Shown: positions 11,223-21,504 of the stretch, in pieces
How positions within the stretch are numbered: position 1 is the stretch's first letter
Layout: the number at the start of each line of letters is the position of its first letter
DNA from: Fomitopsis serialis
Lineage: Eukaryota > Basidiomycota > Agaricomycetes > Polyporales > Fomitopsidaceae
Length of the DNA: 64,000 nt
Assembly: GCF_022376445.1 (NCBI RefSeq)
Contig: NW_025955000.1
Span: 62,001 to 126,000, forward strand
Direction of reading: 5' to 3'
Position numbers and translations under genes: made by a program
Notes under the pieces: model-generated
What the model was told of the DNA's origin: nothing
Database searches by the model: none
Seen by the model: the letters and a program-made list of their open reading frames with translations, nothing else

Positions 11223-12467
11223 GCGGGCTGTGGGCGCGGAAGCGAAGAAAAAAGTATCATGCTCAGTGTTTAATGTCGGTTCTCAGCATCATCACATCCA
11301 CGTCGTGTTCGGTTGCGCATATAGCTCTCTCATCTCATCGTCTCGTGTCGCGTGTTGTGTAGTACGTTCGTATAATCTGCTCTCGGTCATGCATGCTCGG
11401 AAATGACACACTCCCCACTCTGCTTCATACGCTGTCTTGCGAATGTGATGAACGACTACATCTGATTCTCTGTGCTAATCGTGCGTTCGCCCGTTCTCCT
11501 CTGCGCATGCGGCCTGTGTTCGGTATGCCCTGTTGCCGAATCGCCTGGCGGCCCAAGTGGCGGGCCACTTCGAAGGTGTTCCCGCCAATCCGTTCGACGC
11601 CGACTTCCTTGGATCGTATAGCAAGCTTTTGAACGCGCAGCTTCTCCGGACACCGTCTTCCCTGTCGTCCCCCAGCTTTGCTTGCTCCGTTCGCGCGAAT
11701 CTGCAGACTTCCTGTGGTGTTCGCGGTTGTTTTCGCAGACCCGTCTTCGTATTGGAGGTCAACTCGCCCAGAGATCTCCGCTACCTTTCCACGCGAGGCG
11801 TCCGACCGATGGACCCGAGTTCGCATAAGGGATATGCATGGTTCGTCGTCATCTTAGTGGGTAGTCATTATTGCAGAGATGTTCAACGGCTTTGTCGTCA
11901 CACAGGCGAGTGTCCTCTTGCCGTTCTGCACGCATTTACTGCGATGGACGAGATTAGGCTTTTAGCAGAGGCCGCGAGCTGGCCCCGTGTCTCGGCTTAC
12001 TTTCGAGGTGGACACGGCGCCAAGCGAAAGCTAGGACTGGTGTTCTCGAGGAGGGCGGGATGCAGAAGCTACAAGCCGCCGTCGGTCAGATAAAGCGGCG
12101 ACGGACGGTATGTTCTAGCTTCCTCCTAACTAAGTGGATCCATCTACTGAGTGGTTGATGACGTGCAGGTGCTTGAATTCGAAACGGATTGTTCACTAGC
12201 TACGTATGTCCTGCGTGGTACGTTCCCGAAGTACGTTTGCGGGCCTGCATGCCTCGGAGCAAACCCGATCCATACACCTGAACATCGCATTGAGGGGGAA
12301 GATCGAGGTCACGGTCGATCGAGGTGAATACCATTTTCCCGGTCAAACACATAACACTTCCGCGTTCCGGTGCTGACGACAACGTTTACACCCCTTTTCT
12401 TCTACCGTCATTTGGCGGGTTTATTTCCACAGTGCCCAGCACCCGCTTCGCTCCGCCTCGTTCTGCG
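11223..12467. other. Intergenic after HSP60, no supported gene
   Basis: Holds the HSP60 3' flank. Frames of 186 codons (+, 11533-12093) and 133 codons (-, 11425-11826) overlap on opposite strands; neither shows a family motif or signal peptide, and I cannot choose between them. Confidence 0.35.
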
Positions 12468-14081
12468 ATGCATGACTCGGATGCTGATTCCGGCTCTCGA
12501 CAGCCAATCCCCGGCTCAGACGATACCACCTCTTGGGACGCCAGTCAGCCACCATCCGTCGCGCAGCCTCATAACCCCTCTGGCCCTGAGCACAGTGGCT
12601 CGCTCTCTTTGGACTGCGCTCCTGGCGACACTTTTGTTGAACTATTTCAAACTGAACGGGCCGTTCACGAGGGAGACGAACCGATGGCGCTGCTTCAGAG
12701 TCCCGGCCGTCTTCAAGCTCCCCTGGGCACGGAGCCCATCCCACTAGAGTTCTGGGGTGTCATCGACGCTTCCGACTTGTCCGACTTGTCACTGGCGGAC
12801 CGAACGAATTCCTCATCGACTGCTTCAAAGCCATCTGGGATATCGGGGAAGAATGGCTCACTCATGGGTGCCACGAGTTTGTGAAGAAGGTATCATACCG
12901 TTGACGATTCCTTCGTACATCATCTGATACAAATGGTGTGACAGGAACTCCACGAAGTCGACAATCATCAGTATCTGCTATTGCAGGACAAGTTCAACTC
13001 GATTTGGGACATGGAGGGAGTGTTCGATGAGACTTCGGCTCGCGTTTCTTCAGGGTGTTTCGTGAGTTCGCTCGTTATATATTTCGATGATTGAGAATAC
13101 TCACTGTCCATCAGTGTGGATCACTGGCAGAAGGGCCGTGTGCTTACCGTGCAAGCCCCTACCATCGCGGAGGACACTACCAAGGTCATTGCCGCTCATA
13201 TGGTCAGCTTTCTGTGTCGCAGTGCTGGAATGATGTGGTTCAAGAGGAGGGCTTTCGTGATGGTCATGATGCAAAGCACGGACTGGACATTCAGCATGAA
13301 GAACAGTGTCGTTCGAAGGGACTTCGAGAACGACGTGGCGGGCACGGAGGTCTTTCTTTGTGTCGTGACAGATACTCGGGCGGAATCCATGTATCAAGTG
13401 CGCAAGGTGCGTATTCTCACTACAGTCCAGTCGATGTTCACGTCTCCCTCAGATTGCGGCAATTCTTGGAAGGCACGATCTACTGCATGGCTTCATGATA
13501 GCGCTTGTTGGCAAAGCCCCTTCGAACTTGGATCAGGACCTACACTTCAAAGTCGCTCACGCGAACTCTGACTCTGACCTTCCCGCCGTCGAGGTATGCG
13601 TTCTGTCGTATGAACGCAAGGAGTTCGACCAGTTCGAGACGAGAGCACGTGAAGCAACCTGCGTGGAGGACTGGGAAAAGGAGACTTTGAACTTTATGGT
13701 ACGAGGCATGTTTGTTCACAAAGCATATTCTGATGTTCATTGCGTTGTAGCGTATGACTTACCTCAGCCCCTCCATCGCCACCTGCCCACGGTATCGAAC
13801 ATTTCCGCTCGCGCTTGTGTTCCATTGCTCGATCCTACAACTCCACATTCCCTCCTCACTCACTGCCGCAAATCTGGGGAGAACTGCCGCAAATTCACGA
13901 CGATATTCGGGAGCCCATGGATACGATCAGCGCCGAAGCATCCTCCCAGCTCATGGCTCTTCTGGACCAGGCGGCTCGCCCGCTGGGGATGCGTATTCTC
14001 GCCCGTCGTCGGGGATGGGAGAAGCAATTGTTGATGAGTCGTTGTCTCATTACATCTGATCGCATGCGCAAATTTGTTTAA
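12468..14081 (+). pseudogene. Unrecognised multi-exon gene with frameshifts
   Basis: Coding signal is clear but the family is not recognised. From the ATG at 12468 the first part is a Ser/Pro-rich acidic stretch (about 110 codons). Near 12800 the frame changes without an intron: the continuing block NEFLIDCFKAIWDIGEEW is in another frame, consistent with a one-base loss. Introns 12890-12944 and 13055-13114 (donor GTGTTT) join in frame to KVIAAHMVSFLCRSAGMMWF, KNSVVRRDFENDVAGTEVFL and, after the intron ending just before 13483, to SYERKEFDQFETRAREATC. Past 13698 a third frame change is needed to reach the plausible ending LPQIWGELPQIHDDIREPMD .. MRKFV, stop 14081. Two unresolved frame changes suggest decay, though an unusual intron cannot be excluded. 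Confidence 0.5.
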
Positions 14082-14314
14082 TTCATTGTAGCCTTGTGCA
14101 GTGTTGTAGTCGAACTGAGTGAATGATGAAAATGTTGCGAGTTCATTGTCGGTCCGCCGTCTGTGATAGTGGCGCTCTACGGCGTGTACTCAGTGTTAGC
14201 CAAGTGCAGCAGCCGCAATACACGTCGCAGCGGACGGTATGTGCCCTCGAATCGTCTCTCTGATACATACCAACATTGTGCCCATCGAAAACCCAGGTCC
14301 CGCGACGAGATGCG

Positions 14315-14425
14315 GTAGCCCAGGGGAGGGTGAGCCACTGAGTGTCGAGGGATCCCAGCGACCGGCGGAGCCAACTGTGTGTGACGGCGCGATGTTGTTG
14401 GACCGACACAGCCTCAGTGTGCCGG
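14315..14425. repeat. Diverged direct repeat, copy 1
   Basis: Pairs with 14511-14620. Shared words are AAGCCCAGG(G/A)GAGGG, GCCACTGAGTGTCGAG-like sequence, CCAA(C/G)TGTGTGTGACG-like sequence and TTGTTGGACC/TTATTGGATC. Both copies lie in the otherwise gene-free stretch 14082-15200, which also has a run of ten G near 14690. Confidence 0.55.
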
Positions 14426-14510
14426 CCTAGGTGGGACACCCAAAGACAGTGGACACGTCGACAAAGCATACGGCGGACTTACTGAGCGAAGCGTAGAACA
14501 TGCACTGTGC

Positions 14511-14620
14511 GGAAGCCCAGGAGAGGGCCCGGGTGAACCACTCAGCGTCGAGCCTGAGACCAGTGGAACCAAGTGTGACGCGGTGTTATTGGATCAACGC
14601 GGTCTTGAGAGTGAACGTTT
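14511..14620. repeat. Diverged direct repeat, copy 2
   Basis: Second copy of the block at 14315, about 196 bp away, in the same orientation. Confidence 0.55.
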
Positions 14621-15214
14621 GAACCCGCGACGGTCGACAGGTGTGCTTACGATGCGGAGCATAGAATCGCGGTATGGTACGTGTGTGGGGGGGGGGCGGC
14701 CAGGACTGGGTGGATCGCCGAGACCAAGGCGGACGAGTGACCGAAACGGGGAGCACGGTCGTCGCGATGGCGGCCCTAGGTACCTTTCTATGGGACGACA
14801 GAAGCATCGCAGACGCGCGAGGGATGGCATACATATCATATGGTTGAGGCGGTCAGCTTGACATTCGGTACATACATTCATGTGCATCAGTATTCCGTCG
14901 CATACATTACCTGCCGGGACAGAACATACCCTTCGCGTCCGGAGTCAGCGTTACTGACTCGCAGTACGTGTTTCCACTGCAGATATATCATCCTCTGGTC
15001 GGGTGGAAAAGACTTTGATAGTGAAAAACGTACTTTGTGACTCTCCCACAGCATAGAAGCAAATTGGAAAGACGACGACGTTAAGACGTCGAAGGACGCC
15101 TTTCGAGTCTCGGGCAGACAAAAGCCTGAGACTTTCCTAGACCACGAATCACGCTCTGCAGTCCACTTTCCCTGCCCGCGAAGCAATCTGAGTTAAGTTA
15201 AAGAGCGTTCATTA

Positions 15215-15460
15215 TACCGCGACCCTTGTCGTTGGAGGAAACGACGGGCTCCTCGTTATAGAGAAACACTATCACGTCGCCGAGGCCGTCGATCATCGGG
15301 TGGAAGCGTATGCACAACCGCAGCGGACAACCGTAGGCGGCCCGCGAACACGTCCTTCTGCCGCCCACCTCACCACAGAGCTCCCTGTGCGCCCGACAGT
15401 CGACGTGTCTCTTCCTGCACAACCAATGCAGGGATGTTGAAGCGATGTATGACGTCACGG
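15215..15460 (-). repeat. Inverted copy of the MDR-gene upstream block
   Basis: The reverse complement matches 20325-20610 and 24120-24345. Shared words include GACGTCATACATCGCTTCA, GGGCGCACAGGGAGCTCTGT, GCTTCCACCCGATGATCG and TCGTTTCCTCCAA. It sits just past the 3' end of MDR copy A in opposite orientation to the two upstream copies, so the MDR-A unit is bounded by inverted repeats. Confidence 0.65.
15450..15457. promoter_or_regulatory. CRE/ATF-type palindrome TGACGTCA
   Basis: A perfect 8-bp palindrome of the type bound by CREB/ATF bZIP factors, inside the inverted upstream block. The same palindrome occurs at 24125-24132; the corresponding position near 20330 reads TGATGTCA. Confidence 0.35.
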
Positions 15461-15631
15461 CGTGCTCTCGAGCGTGCTGTCGCGCGTGTCAGGTCGCTGC
15501 TATCCACGCAGAGAATGCTTACATACCGACGATAGTGTACATACATTATACATACAACCACACTTCGAAACGACTTCCGTTTGTCTTGTTCACTTGCCAG
15601 CCACCGTAGGCGTCGTCCGCCCAGCTACCGC

Positions 15632-18600
15632 TCACGCCGCGGCGACCTGCACGCACACTTTCCCGACGTGCTGCTGGCTCTCCAGATACTCGTACGCCGC
15701 CCGCGTCTCGTCGAACGCGAACACCTTGTCCACGACGGGCTTCAGCCCCGTCGTGTCGATCAGCCGCACAAGCGCCTCAAACCTACAAACCGGACGCGTG
15801 AACTGCGGAGCGCGGAGGGGGCGACGGAGGACGTACTGCGTGCGCGAGCCGATGAGAATGCCCCGAACGAGCGCGCCCCTGCCCAGGATGATGCCAGGCA
15901 GGCTCGAGATGTCGCCGCCCTTTGTGAGAGTAAGCATCAGACTCCGCAGATGCGAATGGCATGCGTACCCCTGCGACGAACCCGATCACGCTGACCGTCC
16001 CCGCAATCCGCGTGCTCGCGAGCGACTTGTTGATCGTGCCTGCCCCGCCCACCTCAATAACGTGGTCCACGCCGCGCCCGCCTGTCTGCCCACACTGTGT
16101 CCATCAGGAAAAAGCCCTCCCGAGAATGACCATGAATGACTCAGTATTATGGAGAAATCTAGGTAATTGTACATGTTATCTCAGTTCTCAGTAATAGGTT
16201 TTGTTAGCTAGTCCCCTCTCTTTCGTCTGTGAATGGCTCGATAATATATGGCATTATGCAACATGACCAGTGTGTTATGCAGCTTATGCTTCATTCTGAT
16301 CACATTCCGTCCTTAATCTGACCATTCTTCTGATTCATGTACTGAATGGTCCATCGTACGAGGTGATCACATTCAATTCACAGGAACAAGTCGATTGTAA
16401 TGTGTCACTAATGACATCAAGCAGCAGCTACTGTAGTACGGTACACTCCGACTATCTCTGCCTATGCCTCCCTCCGGACGAGATGTGCTCCAGTGAGGCG
16501 GGCCTCCGGAGGCGCGACCGGAAGTGGTGGTGGGACAGGGCCTTGGGCCAGGAACACGGCGGACTCGGCGGGGAGAAGCGGGGGCTCGGCGCAGTTGTAC
16601 GCAGGCAGCGGCAGGGCCACTGCGACACGTTGAGGGGATGGTGCATGGGACTCAACGGGGAGGAGCAACGACGTGAGGTTGAGCTCGGCACGAGTGGCGG
16701 CGCACGCTCGGTCTCCTCCAGCGGCTCCGACGCCTACATCCACAACCGCTGGCTGAGGGGCATCTCCTTCGGGAGCGGGAACTACGAGTTCCACATCCCC
16801 CGCGCGTCTTCGCGGAGGCGCAGCCGGTCGTGTCTTCCGGAGAGGCTGGCGGCGACGAGCGCGTGCGTCCTCTTCTGGCTTGGCTTCATGGGCCCATGGT
16901 GCTGGCTCATCGGCGGGTGGATGCTCACCACGGAGGGCGAGCTCGAGCCGGAGTTCCGGCGCGATGCGGACGCGAAGGGCGCGATCCTGCCCCAGGCCGC
17001 GAGGGCGAAAGCGCTTAGAACGCTGGCGCCGCTGACTGTGTGGCTTAGCGGGGCTGTAGCGCGTGAAGGACGACACACACACAGTGGACGAGAGTCGCGG
17101 TGGACGCAGCGGGTGGCGCGTACTCCTCCGGGCGAGTTGACGTTGATGTTCGGAATCGTCGCGAGCACTGGCGCCGCCCGCCCAGCACGCGACTGAACGG
17201 AGAAAGGGGGGCACCAGCTGGGCTGTCTGCGGCGAAATGGCTGCGCTGCAGCATGGCTGAGCGGGTCGTCCTGCGCAAGAGAAAAACGGTGGGCACCGCT
17301 CCAGACGCGCTGTGCTGCGAGCAGAGCGTGAGACGACGTTGCCGTGATACGGCGGGTGGCAAAGACATACCTGCGAGCAGCGCGTGAGTGTGTGAGCAAG
17401 CAGGTGAATGAGCTAACAAAGAAGATGAGGATGTGCCGGCACGAACGAGCGGGCACGCACAAGAGGGCATGTGAACACGAGAGGACGGGCGTGTGTGTGT
17501 GCGAGAGGGCGGGCAAGCCAAATGCGCGGACAGATACGCGGGTATTCGAGTGGGATGTGCAGATTGGCCGGCAAGCAAAGGCACTCTACCCAAACTATGC
17601 TTGTGCTCCGACAAACGGGTCTCGACGGTTGTCCACAGGGTTACGTAGGTCGTCCATGTCGGCGTGATTGTTATCTCATAGCTTGTTCTGGCAGGTACAG
17701 TGGAGGACGCAGGTGGGCGGTTGAGTAAACGGGCGGGACAGGGGCTGGATGTGAACTCGACAGTCAGCGACAGCAGGGGTGAGTCTTGGTTGAGTCTGAC
17801 GTGGCAGTCGGTTGAGTGGCGCTGCAGAGGACACCGATCGCGATCTGATTTAGGGCAGACAACTGTCTGACTCCAGCTACGGATTGTGATGTGACAGCGC
17901 TCAAACGACTACAAGACCGCAACAAGACCGCGCTCCTGTCTTCCGTCGTCCTCTTTGGCTCTTGATACTCTCTGTCAGACAGCCCTCTCCTCTACTTTTT
18001 ACACTTTTTATCCTGACCTCGGTGACACAGAACCCGAGCGTGCGACTCAGGACTTCCGTGACACGCGTGCCAGTGTCAAGCGACAAGACTGCGCAGAAAA
18101 CGACGGACCTGGGGAAATGAGGACGTGAGATGCGAAGGCACCGAAAGATGAGAGCAAGGAGATTAGGAGAAAAGACTCGGGCGTAGTACTCGAACCTGAA
18201 GGTACGTTCGCGCTGAATGACCTGGCCGAGTCAAGCTCAAGCATCGCGCTACGGTCTTGCCCTTCTGCCTGCCGATCCTCTGCTTATGTCTTCGCCCGGA
18301 CAGTCACTCGACACGTACAGCCCCCTACCGAGTTGATGACGAGGCAGCGCAATGTTACCGTGCGCCTCGCAGTGTTGCTACCGCCCGACCTTCGCTGACA
18401 TGACAGATGGACGTCGCCGCTCTCACGCTCAACGCGAAGAGATCTGAGCAGCTGGCGACGCGACCGGCAGTCAAGCACTCAAGCTGCCCATGCATGCGAC
18501 ACGCACGGCGACCGGCAGTGCGCACTGTGACGAAGACCGCTACAGCCGCGCCCGCGTTCAACACGAGGATGGATTGACAGCCAGCAATGCAACACGAGAC

Positions 18601-20056
18601 GAACGTACCCATGCGTACACGCAGCATGACGATGACCGGCCCGCTCGCGCGAGCCTTCGTAACGGTGACCATTGCCTGTGCCGGACGACTCGGATTCGCT
18701 CGTAAAACGTGGACGGCGGAAACCTCAGCGCATACCGTGCTTTCAGCAGTCAGGGTTGATGACAACTTTCAGGCTGCACGAGAAGTACGTCCTACCCAAG
18801 GTGTAGCTTAGATTACTATGCAATATATCTTGTTACGAAGGGTCTACGAGTACATTGTATACACGTCAATGCTCTTGTATCCAATGCCTGAGCAACGAAT
18901 TCTGGCGATTACATGGCTTCTCGCACCACATGAGTATTTATAGCTCGTAGCGAGAACTTAGTGGCATGTGCTAATATTGCCTGCATTACGAACATATGCA
19001 CAGATGGTGTGTACAGTAGTGGACGATGCTGCGAATAATGTCAGAATAGCGGAGTATGATGTGGGTTCTATGTATTGTCGAGAATACGCCATAATTCTCA
19101 GGAGAGCTTTTTCCTGATGTCAACACACGAGCGGCCACGGCGTACGACTCACAATCCGCAGAACCTCCTTCTCCCAGTCCGGCGTCTTCTTGTAGTTGAC
19201 GACGTGCTTCGCGCCGAGCTTCTTCGCGACCGCGAGCTTGTTGTCGGAGGACGAGGTCGCGATGACCGTCGCGCCGCTCGCGACGGCGATCTGGAGGCCG
19301 AAGATGGACACGCCGCCGGTGCCGAGGACGAGGACGATGTCGCCGCCCTTGAGCGGGTTCGCGCCCAGGAGCGCGTTGTACGCGGTCACTGCGGCGCATC
19401 TGCGTGTGGCGTTGGAAAGGCCGTGTGTAGGAACAGACAGCGTACTTACGGGAGCGTCGAGGCCTCGATGTACGACCAGCCGTCCGGGATCCTGACGAGA
19501 GACTGCTTCGAGTGAGCATCGCGCGCATAGAGAAGGGCGAGTCACGTACGTGCGCGGGCAGGATCTTGTACTCGGTGAGGACGCCGTCGATGGGTCCGCC
19601 GAGGCCGCTGAGGATGGTCTGCTGGGAGGCGTCGCCAAAGATGTGGTCGACGGAGAAGTTGGCGCAGATCTTGTCGCCGACGGCCCAGTCCTTGACGTCG
19701 TCGCCGACGGCGAGGATCTCGCCGGCCATGTCTGAGCCCGGGACGACATTGTCCTTCTGGCCAAGGGCGTACTGGCCCTTCGCGACGACGAGGTCGCGGA
19801 ACTGGGTAACGGAAGCATGTCAGGGTTCATATCTGCGATGGAGAGAGACTGAATTGAGGAACAGACCTGGAGGGAGACAGCGTGAACTTTGACGAGGACC
19901 TCGGTGGACCTGGGCGGATGGATGGAAGCCTCGGTGAGTGTCAGGTTGTGGAAGCCATCCGCCTGTGCGCGCGTCAGCACTCGAGGTCTTGCTCACCAGA
20001 TGCGAGCGACGCACCTTGGGGAGACGATACTCGCGGGTGGTGCTCGGGATGGGCAT
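15632..20056 (-). CDS. MDR-superfamily reductase, copy A, with a 3-kb element in intron 5
   Basis: A zinc-free medium-chain dehydrogenase/reductase (quinone-oxidoreductase or alcohol-dehydrogenase-like), NAD(P)H-dependent and probably cytosolic; the substrate cannot be told. The start [14 protein letters not shown] is at 20056 (exon 1 20015-20056). Then come [41 protein letters not shown] (catalytic domain without the GHE zinc ligands), EYKILPAH, the Rossmann loop [17 protein letters not shown] and [15 protein letters not shown] (exon ends 19153). After a 3067-nt intron (16086-19152), [14 protein letters not shown] follows (exon from 16085), then GSRTQFEALVRL and KVCVQVAAA, stop 15632. The intron-5 donor GTGAGT and acceptor GGGCAG are intact, so the gene could still be spliced. 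The acceptor before GGDISSLPG is CAAAG. Closely related to copy B. Confidence 0.8.
16102..16127 (+). repeat. Left terminal inverted repeat
   Basis: Starts CATCAGGAAAAAGCCC; pairs with 19094-19119 over 26 bp with two transitions. Confidence 0.8.
16363..17196 (+). CDS. Possible captured gene fragment with one hydrophobic segment
   Basis: An open frame inside the TIR element. The part from about 16730 looks protein-like: DAYIHNRWLRGISFGSGNYE, a basic stretch RRRSRSCLPERL, then the hydrophobic segment LFWLGFMGPWCWLIGGWML (about residues 170-190) and a charged tail. I recall similar aromatic PWCWLIGGW segments in basidiomycete serine-rich hypothetical proteins, but this is memory, not a search. 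The opposite strand has a competing Pro/Ala-rich frame (16462-17214). The ends are arbitrary and the function unknown; it may be host sequence carried by the element. Confidence 0.28.
   Translation: MITFNSQEQVDCNVSLMTSSSSYCSTVHSDYLCLCLPPDEMCSSEAGLRRRDRKWWWDRALGQEHGGLGGEKRGLGAVVRRQRQGHCDTLRGWCMGLNGEEQRREVELGTSGGARSVSSSGSDAYIHNRWLRGISFGSGNYEFHIPRASSRRRSRSCLPERLAATSACVLFWLGFMGPWCWLIGGWMLTTEGELEPEFRRDADAKGAILPQAARAKALRTLAPLTVWLSGAVAREGRHTHSGRESRWTQRVARTPPGELTLMFGIVASTGAARPARD
19094..19119 (-). repeat. Right terminal inverted repeat
   Basis: Reads CATCAGGAAAAAGCTC on the minus strand; partner of 16102-16127. Confidence 0.8.
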
Positions 20057-20324
20057 CGTGGGCGGGCTGTGGATCGAGAGACGGGGAATAGCTGTGGGAA
20101 AGAGAGGACGGCGCAGGTTTTTAAAAGGCTTCAGATGGACAGGGCGAGGTGCTTTGTCGGATCTTGAGAAGCGGGAGTGGTCCACTGTGCGAGCGATCCT
20201 CCGTGGGTGACAACATGTTCTTCCTCTCACCAATCACCGGCCCGGCCCGTCTGTCCGCCTCACTCCCCGTCGAGAGCAGCGACCTCGGGCCATCGAGAAT
20301 GCGACAGACCACACCCGAGAACGC

Positions 20325-20610
20325 GTCGTGATGTCATGCATCGCTTCACCGTCCCTAGGTTGACAAGATGCGCGCAAAGAAGAGCTGCGCCGGTCGTCGA
20401 GTGCACAGGGAGCTCTGTGGCGAGATGGGTTGGGCAGCACTTTGCAGGTCTAGACGGACGTGTTCGTGAGCAGACAGTCGCACAGCGCCTACTAACGTCT
20501 TGCTCGTACCGGGCGTATGTTTCCACCCGGTGATCGGCGGCGCGGTCGTGTTTCTCTGTAACGAACACTGCGAGGAAACCGTTGTTTCCTCCAAGGGCAA
20601 GAGTCGCGGT
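20325..20610 (+). repeat. MDR upstream block, copy at MDR-A
   Basis: Shared with 24120-24345 (same strand) and 15215-15460 (inverted). The sequence just before it, 20170-20320, also matches 23980-24120: both have GGGTGAC(A/G)ACATGTTC, CTCACCAATCACC and CCCGGCCCGTC. These blocks lie upstream of the start codons of MDR-A and MDR-B, so they are probably duplicated promoter sequence. Confidence 0.65.
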
Positions 20611-20890
20611 GGCCAGTCCCTGGGTCGGACTGCGCGCGTGCAGCTAACCATTCACCAGAGAAGCCCCGGCCAAAGAGGCGGAGTGTATCCAGATCGCCGA
20701 GAGCTCGCTCCGCAAGATCAGTGTCGTCCCGGAAGCTAATAGAAGGTGTGACCAAGGTGACTCAGTCGGTCGGGCTGACTCTGCAAATGCGAAACGTCAC
20801 GCACGCGAACGAGGATATGGGGCGGGGCACGACAGACGAAGCAAACACCACCACGGAGACGAGATATGGACAGGCGCAGTTTGGACGGGG
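20495..20890 (-). pseudogene. S1: degenerate copy of the small secreted protein family
   Basis: The second exon is recognisable (20495 to about 20735): FRDDTDLAERALGDLDTLRL, then FGRGFSGEWLAARAQ. The first-exon equivalent upstream has lost its ATG and most of the signal peptide; only YLVSVVVFASSVVPRPISS can be matched to the LPLVSAAMLASSAVARPVSY of intact members. The 5' flank (20930-21090) is also a decayed form of the family promoter, with GTATGAAACGTTCA and the CTCACCGACCGGCGCACTCG word. Closest to S7 by its DL(D)xLRLFGR block. Confidence 0.7.
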
Positions 20891-20930
20891 ACTCGAGGTG
20901 GACCGGCAGGACGATGGTGTTTGAGGACAG

Positions 20931-21504
20931 GGCACGGATATGTCGGTATGAAACGTTAGGCGGCGCGTTCGCGGTATGAAACGTTCAGCGGGCAAACAAG
21001 GCTGGGCGTTGCGTTGGCGGCGGCGGGAAGGTAAGCAAGAGAGCGACGCCGTCGGGATGGTCATGAATGCACTCACCGACCGGCGCACTCGCTGTCACTG
21101 TAGCGGGGGAAGCCTTCCCACCCTTCCGCAGTGACTGTACCAGCTCCGGCAGAGGCGGACTGCGACCTCCGAGTTGACGAAACTGGAGCACACATGGGGT
21201 TACGTGTGGCAGCCTGCACCCACTGGCCCTGGACTCAACATGAAGGACGGTTGCAGGAAGGCAGGTACGGTCCCGGAACGGGCCATGGGATCGAGGCTCG
21301 AGTCGACAGTGAGGGTACGGTGTCATCGTACACTGGCGTTGACATCACGGCGTGCTCTCGAGTACGTGAGGTCGCTGCTATAAACGCAGAGGATGCATAC
21401 ATACCGGCGATAGTGTACATACATTATACATACAACCCCACTTCAAGATGACTTCCGTTTGTCTTGTTCATGGGTCGGTCACCCTCATTCCGCCCGGCCG
21501 CCGC
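20931..21504. other. Intergenic between S1 and MDR-B; decayed promoter plus duplicated MDR 3' flank
   Basis: The part 21345-21475 matches 15460-15600 (ACGGCGTGCTCTCGAG, GATAGTGTACATACATTATA, GACTTCCGTTTGTCTTGTTC), so the duplication that made MDR-A and MDR-B includes about 130 bp beyond the stop codon. No other gene is seen. Confidence 0.6.

Larger units (their letters stand above)
16102..19119. mobile_element. 3.0-kb non-autonomous TIR DNA transposon inside MDR-A intron 5
   Basis: The ends form a 26-bp inverted repeat with two mismatches: CATCAGGAAAAAGC(C/T)CTCC(C/T)GAGAAT at 16102-16127 and its reverse complement at 19094-19119. The matching introns of copies B (53 nt) and C (57 nt) lack it, and the MDR reading frame continues across it, so both edges are defined. 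Flanking bases allow only a 2-bp target duplication (GA on the minus strand, TC on plus; AT if the terminus is CAGG). No transposase motif is seen inside. The interior holds one frame with a hydrophobic segment and GC-rich simple sequence at 17380-17600. The superfamily cannot be assigned. Confidence 0.8.

Noticed and set aside
11425..12093. Overlapping 133-codon (-) and 186-codon (+) frames after HSP60
   Set aside because: They overlap on opposite strands, neither has a recognisable motif, and no splice structure favours one.
16462..17214. 250-codon minus-strand frame in the TIR element
   Set aside because: Composition is Pro/Ala/Arg low complexity and it overlaps the more protein-like plus frame; no transposase motif.
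15632..19119. Two separate partial MDR genes instead of one interrupted gene
   Set aside because: The exon content is complementary and non-overlapping, same strand, with intact donor and acceptor and inverted repeats at the junction, so one interrupted gene explains it better.
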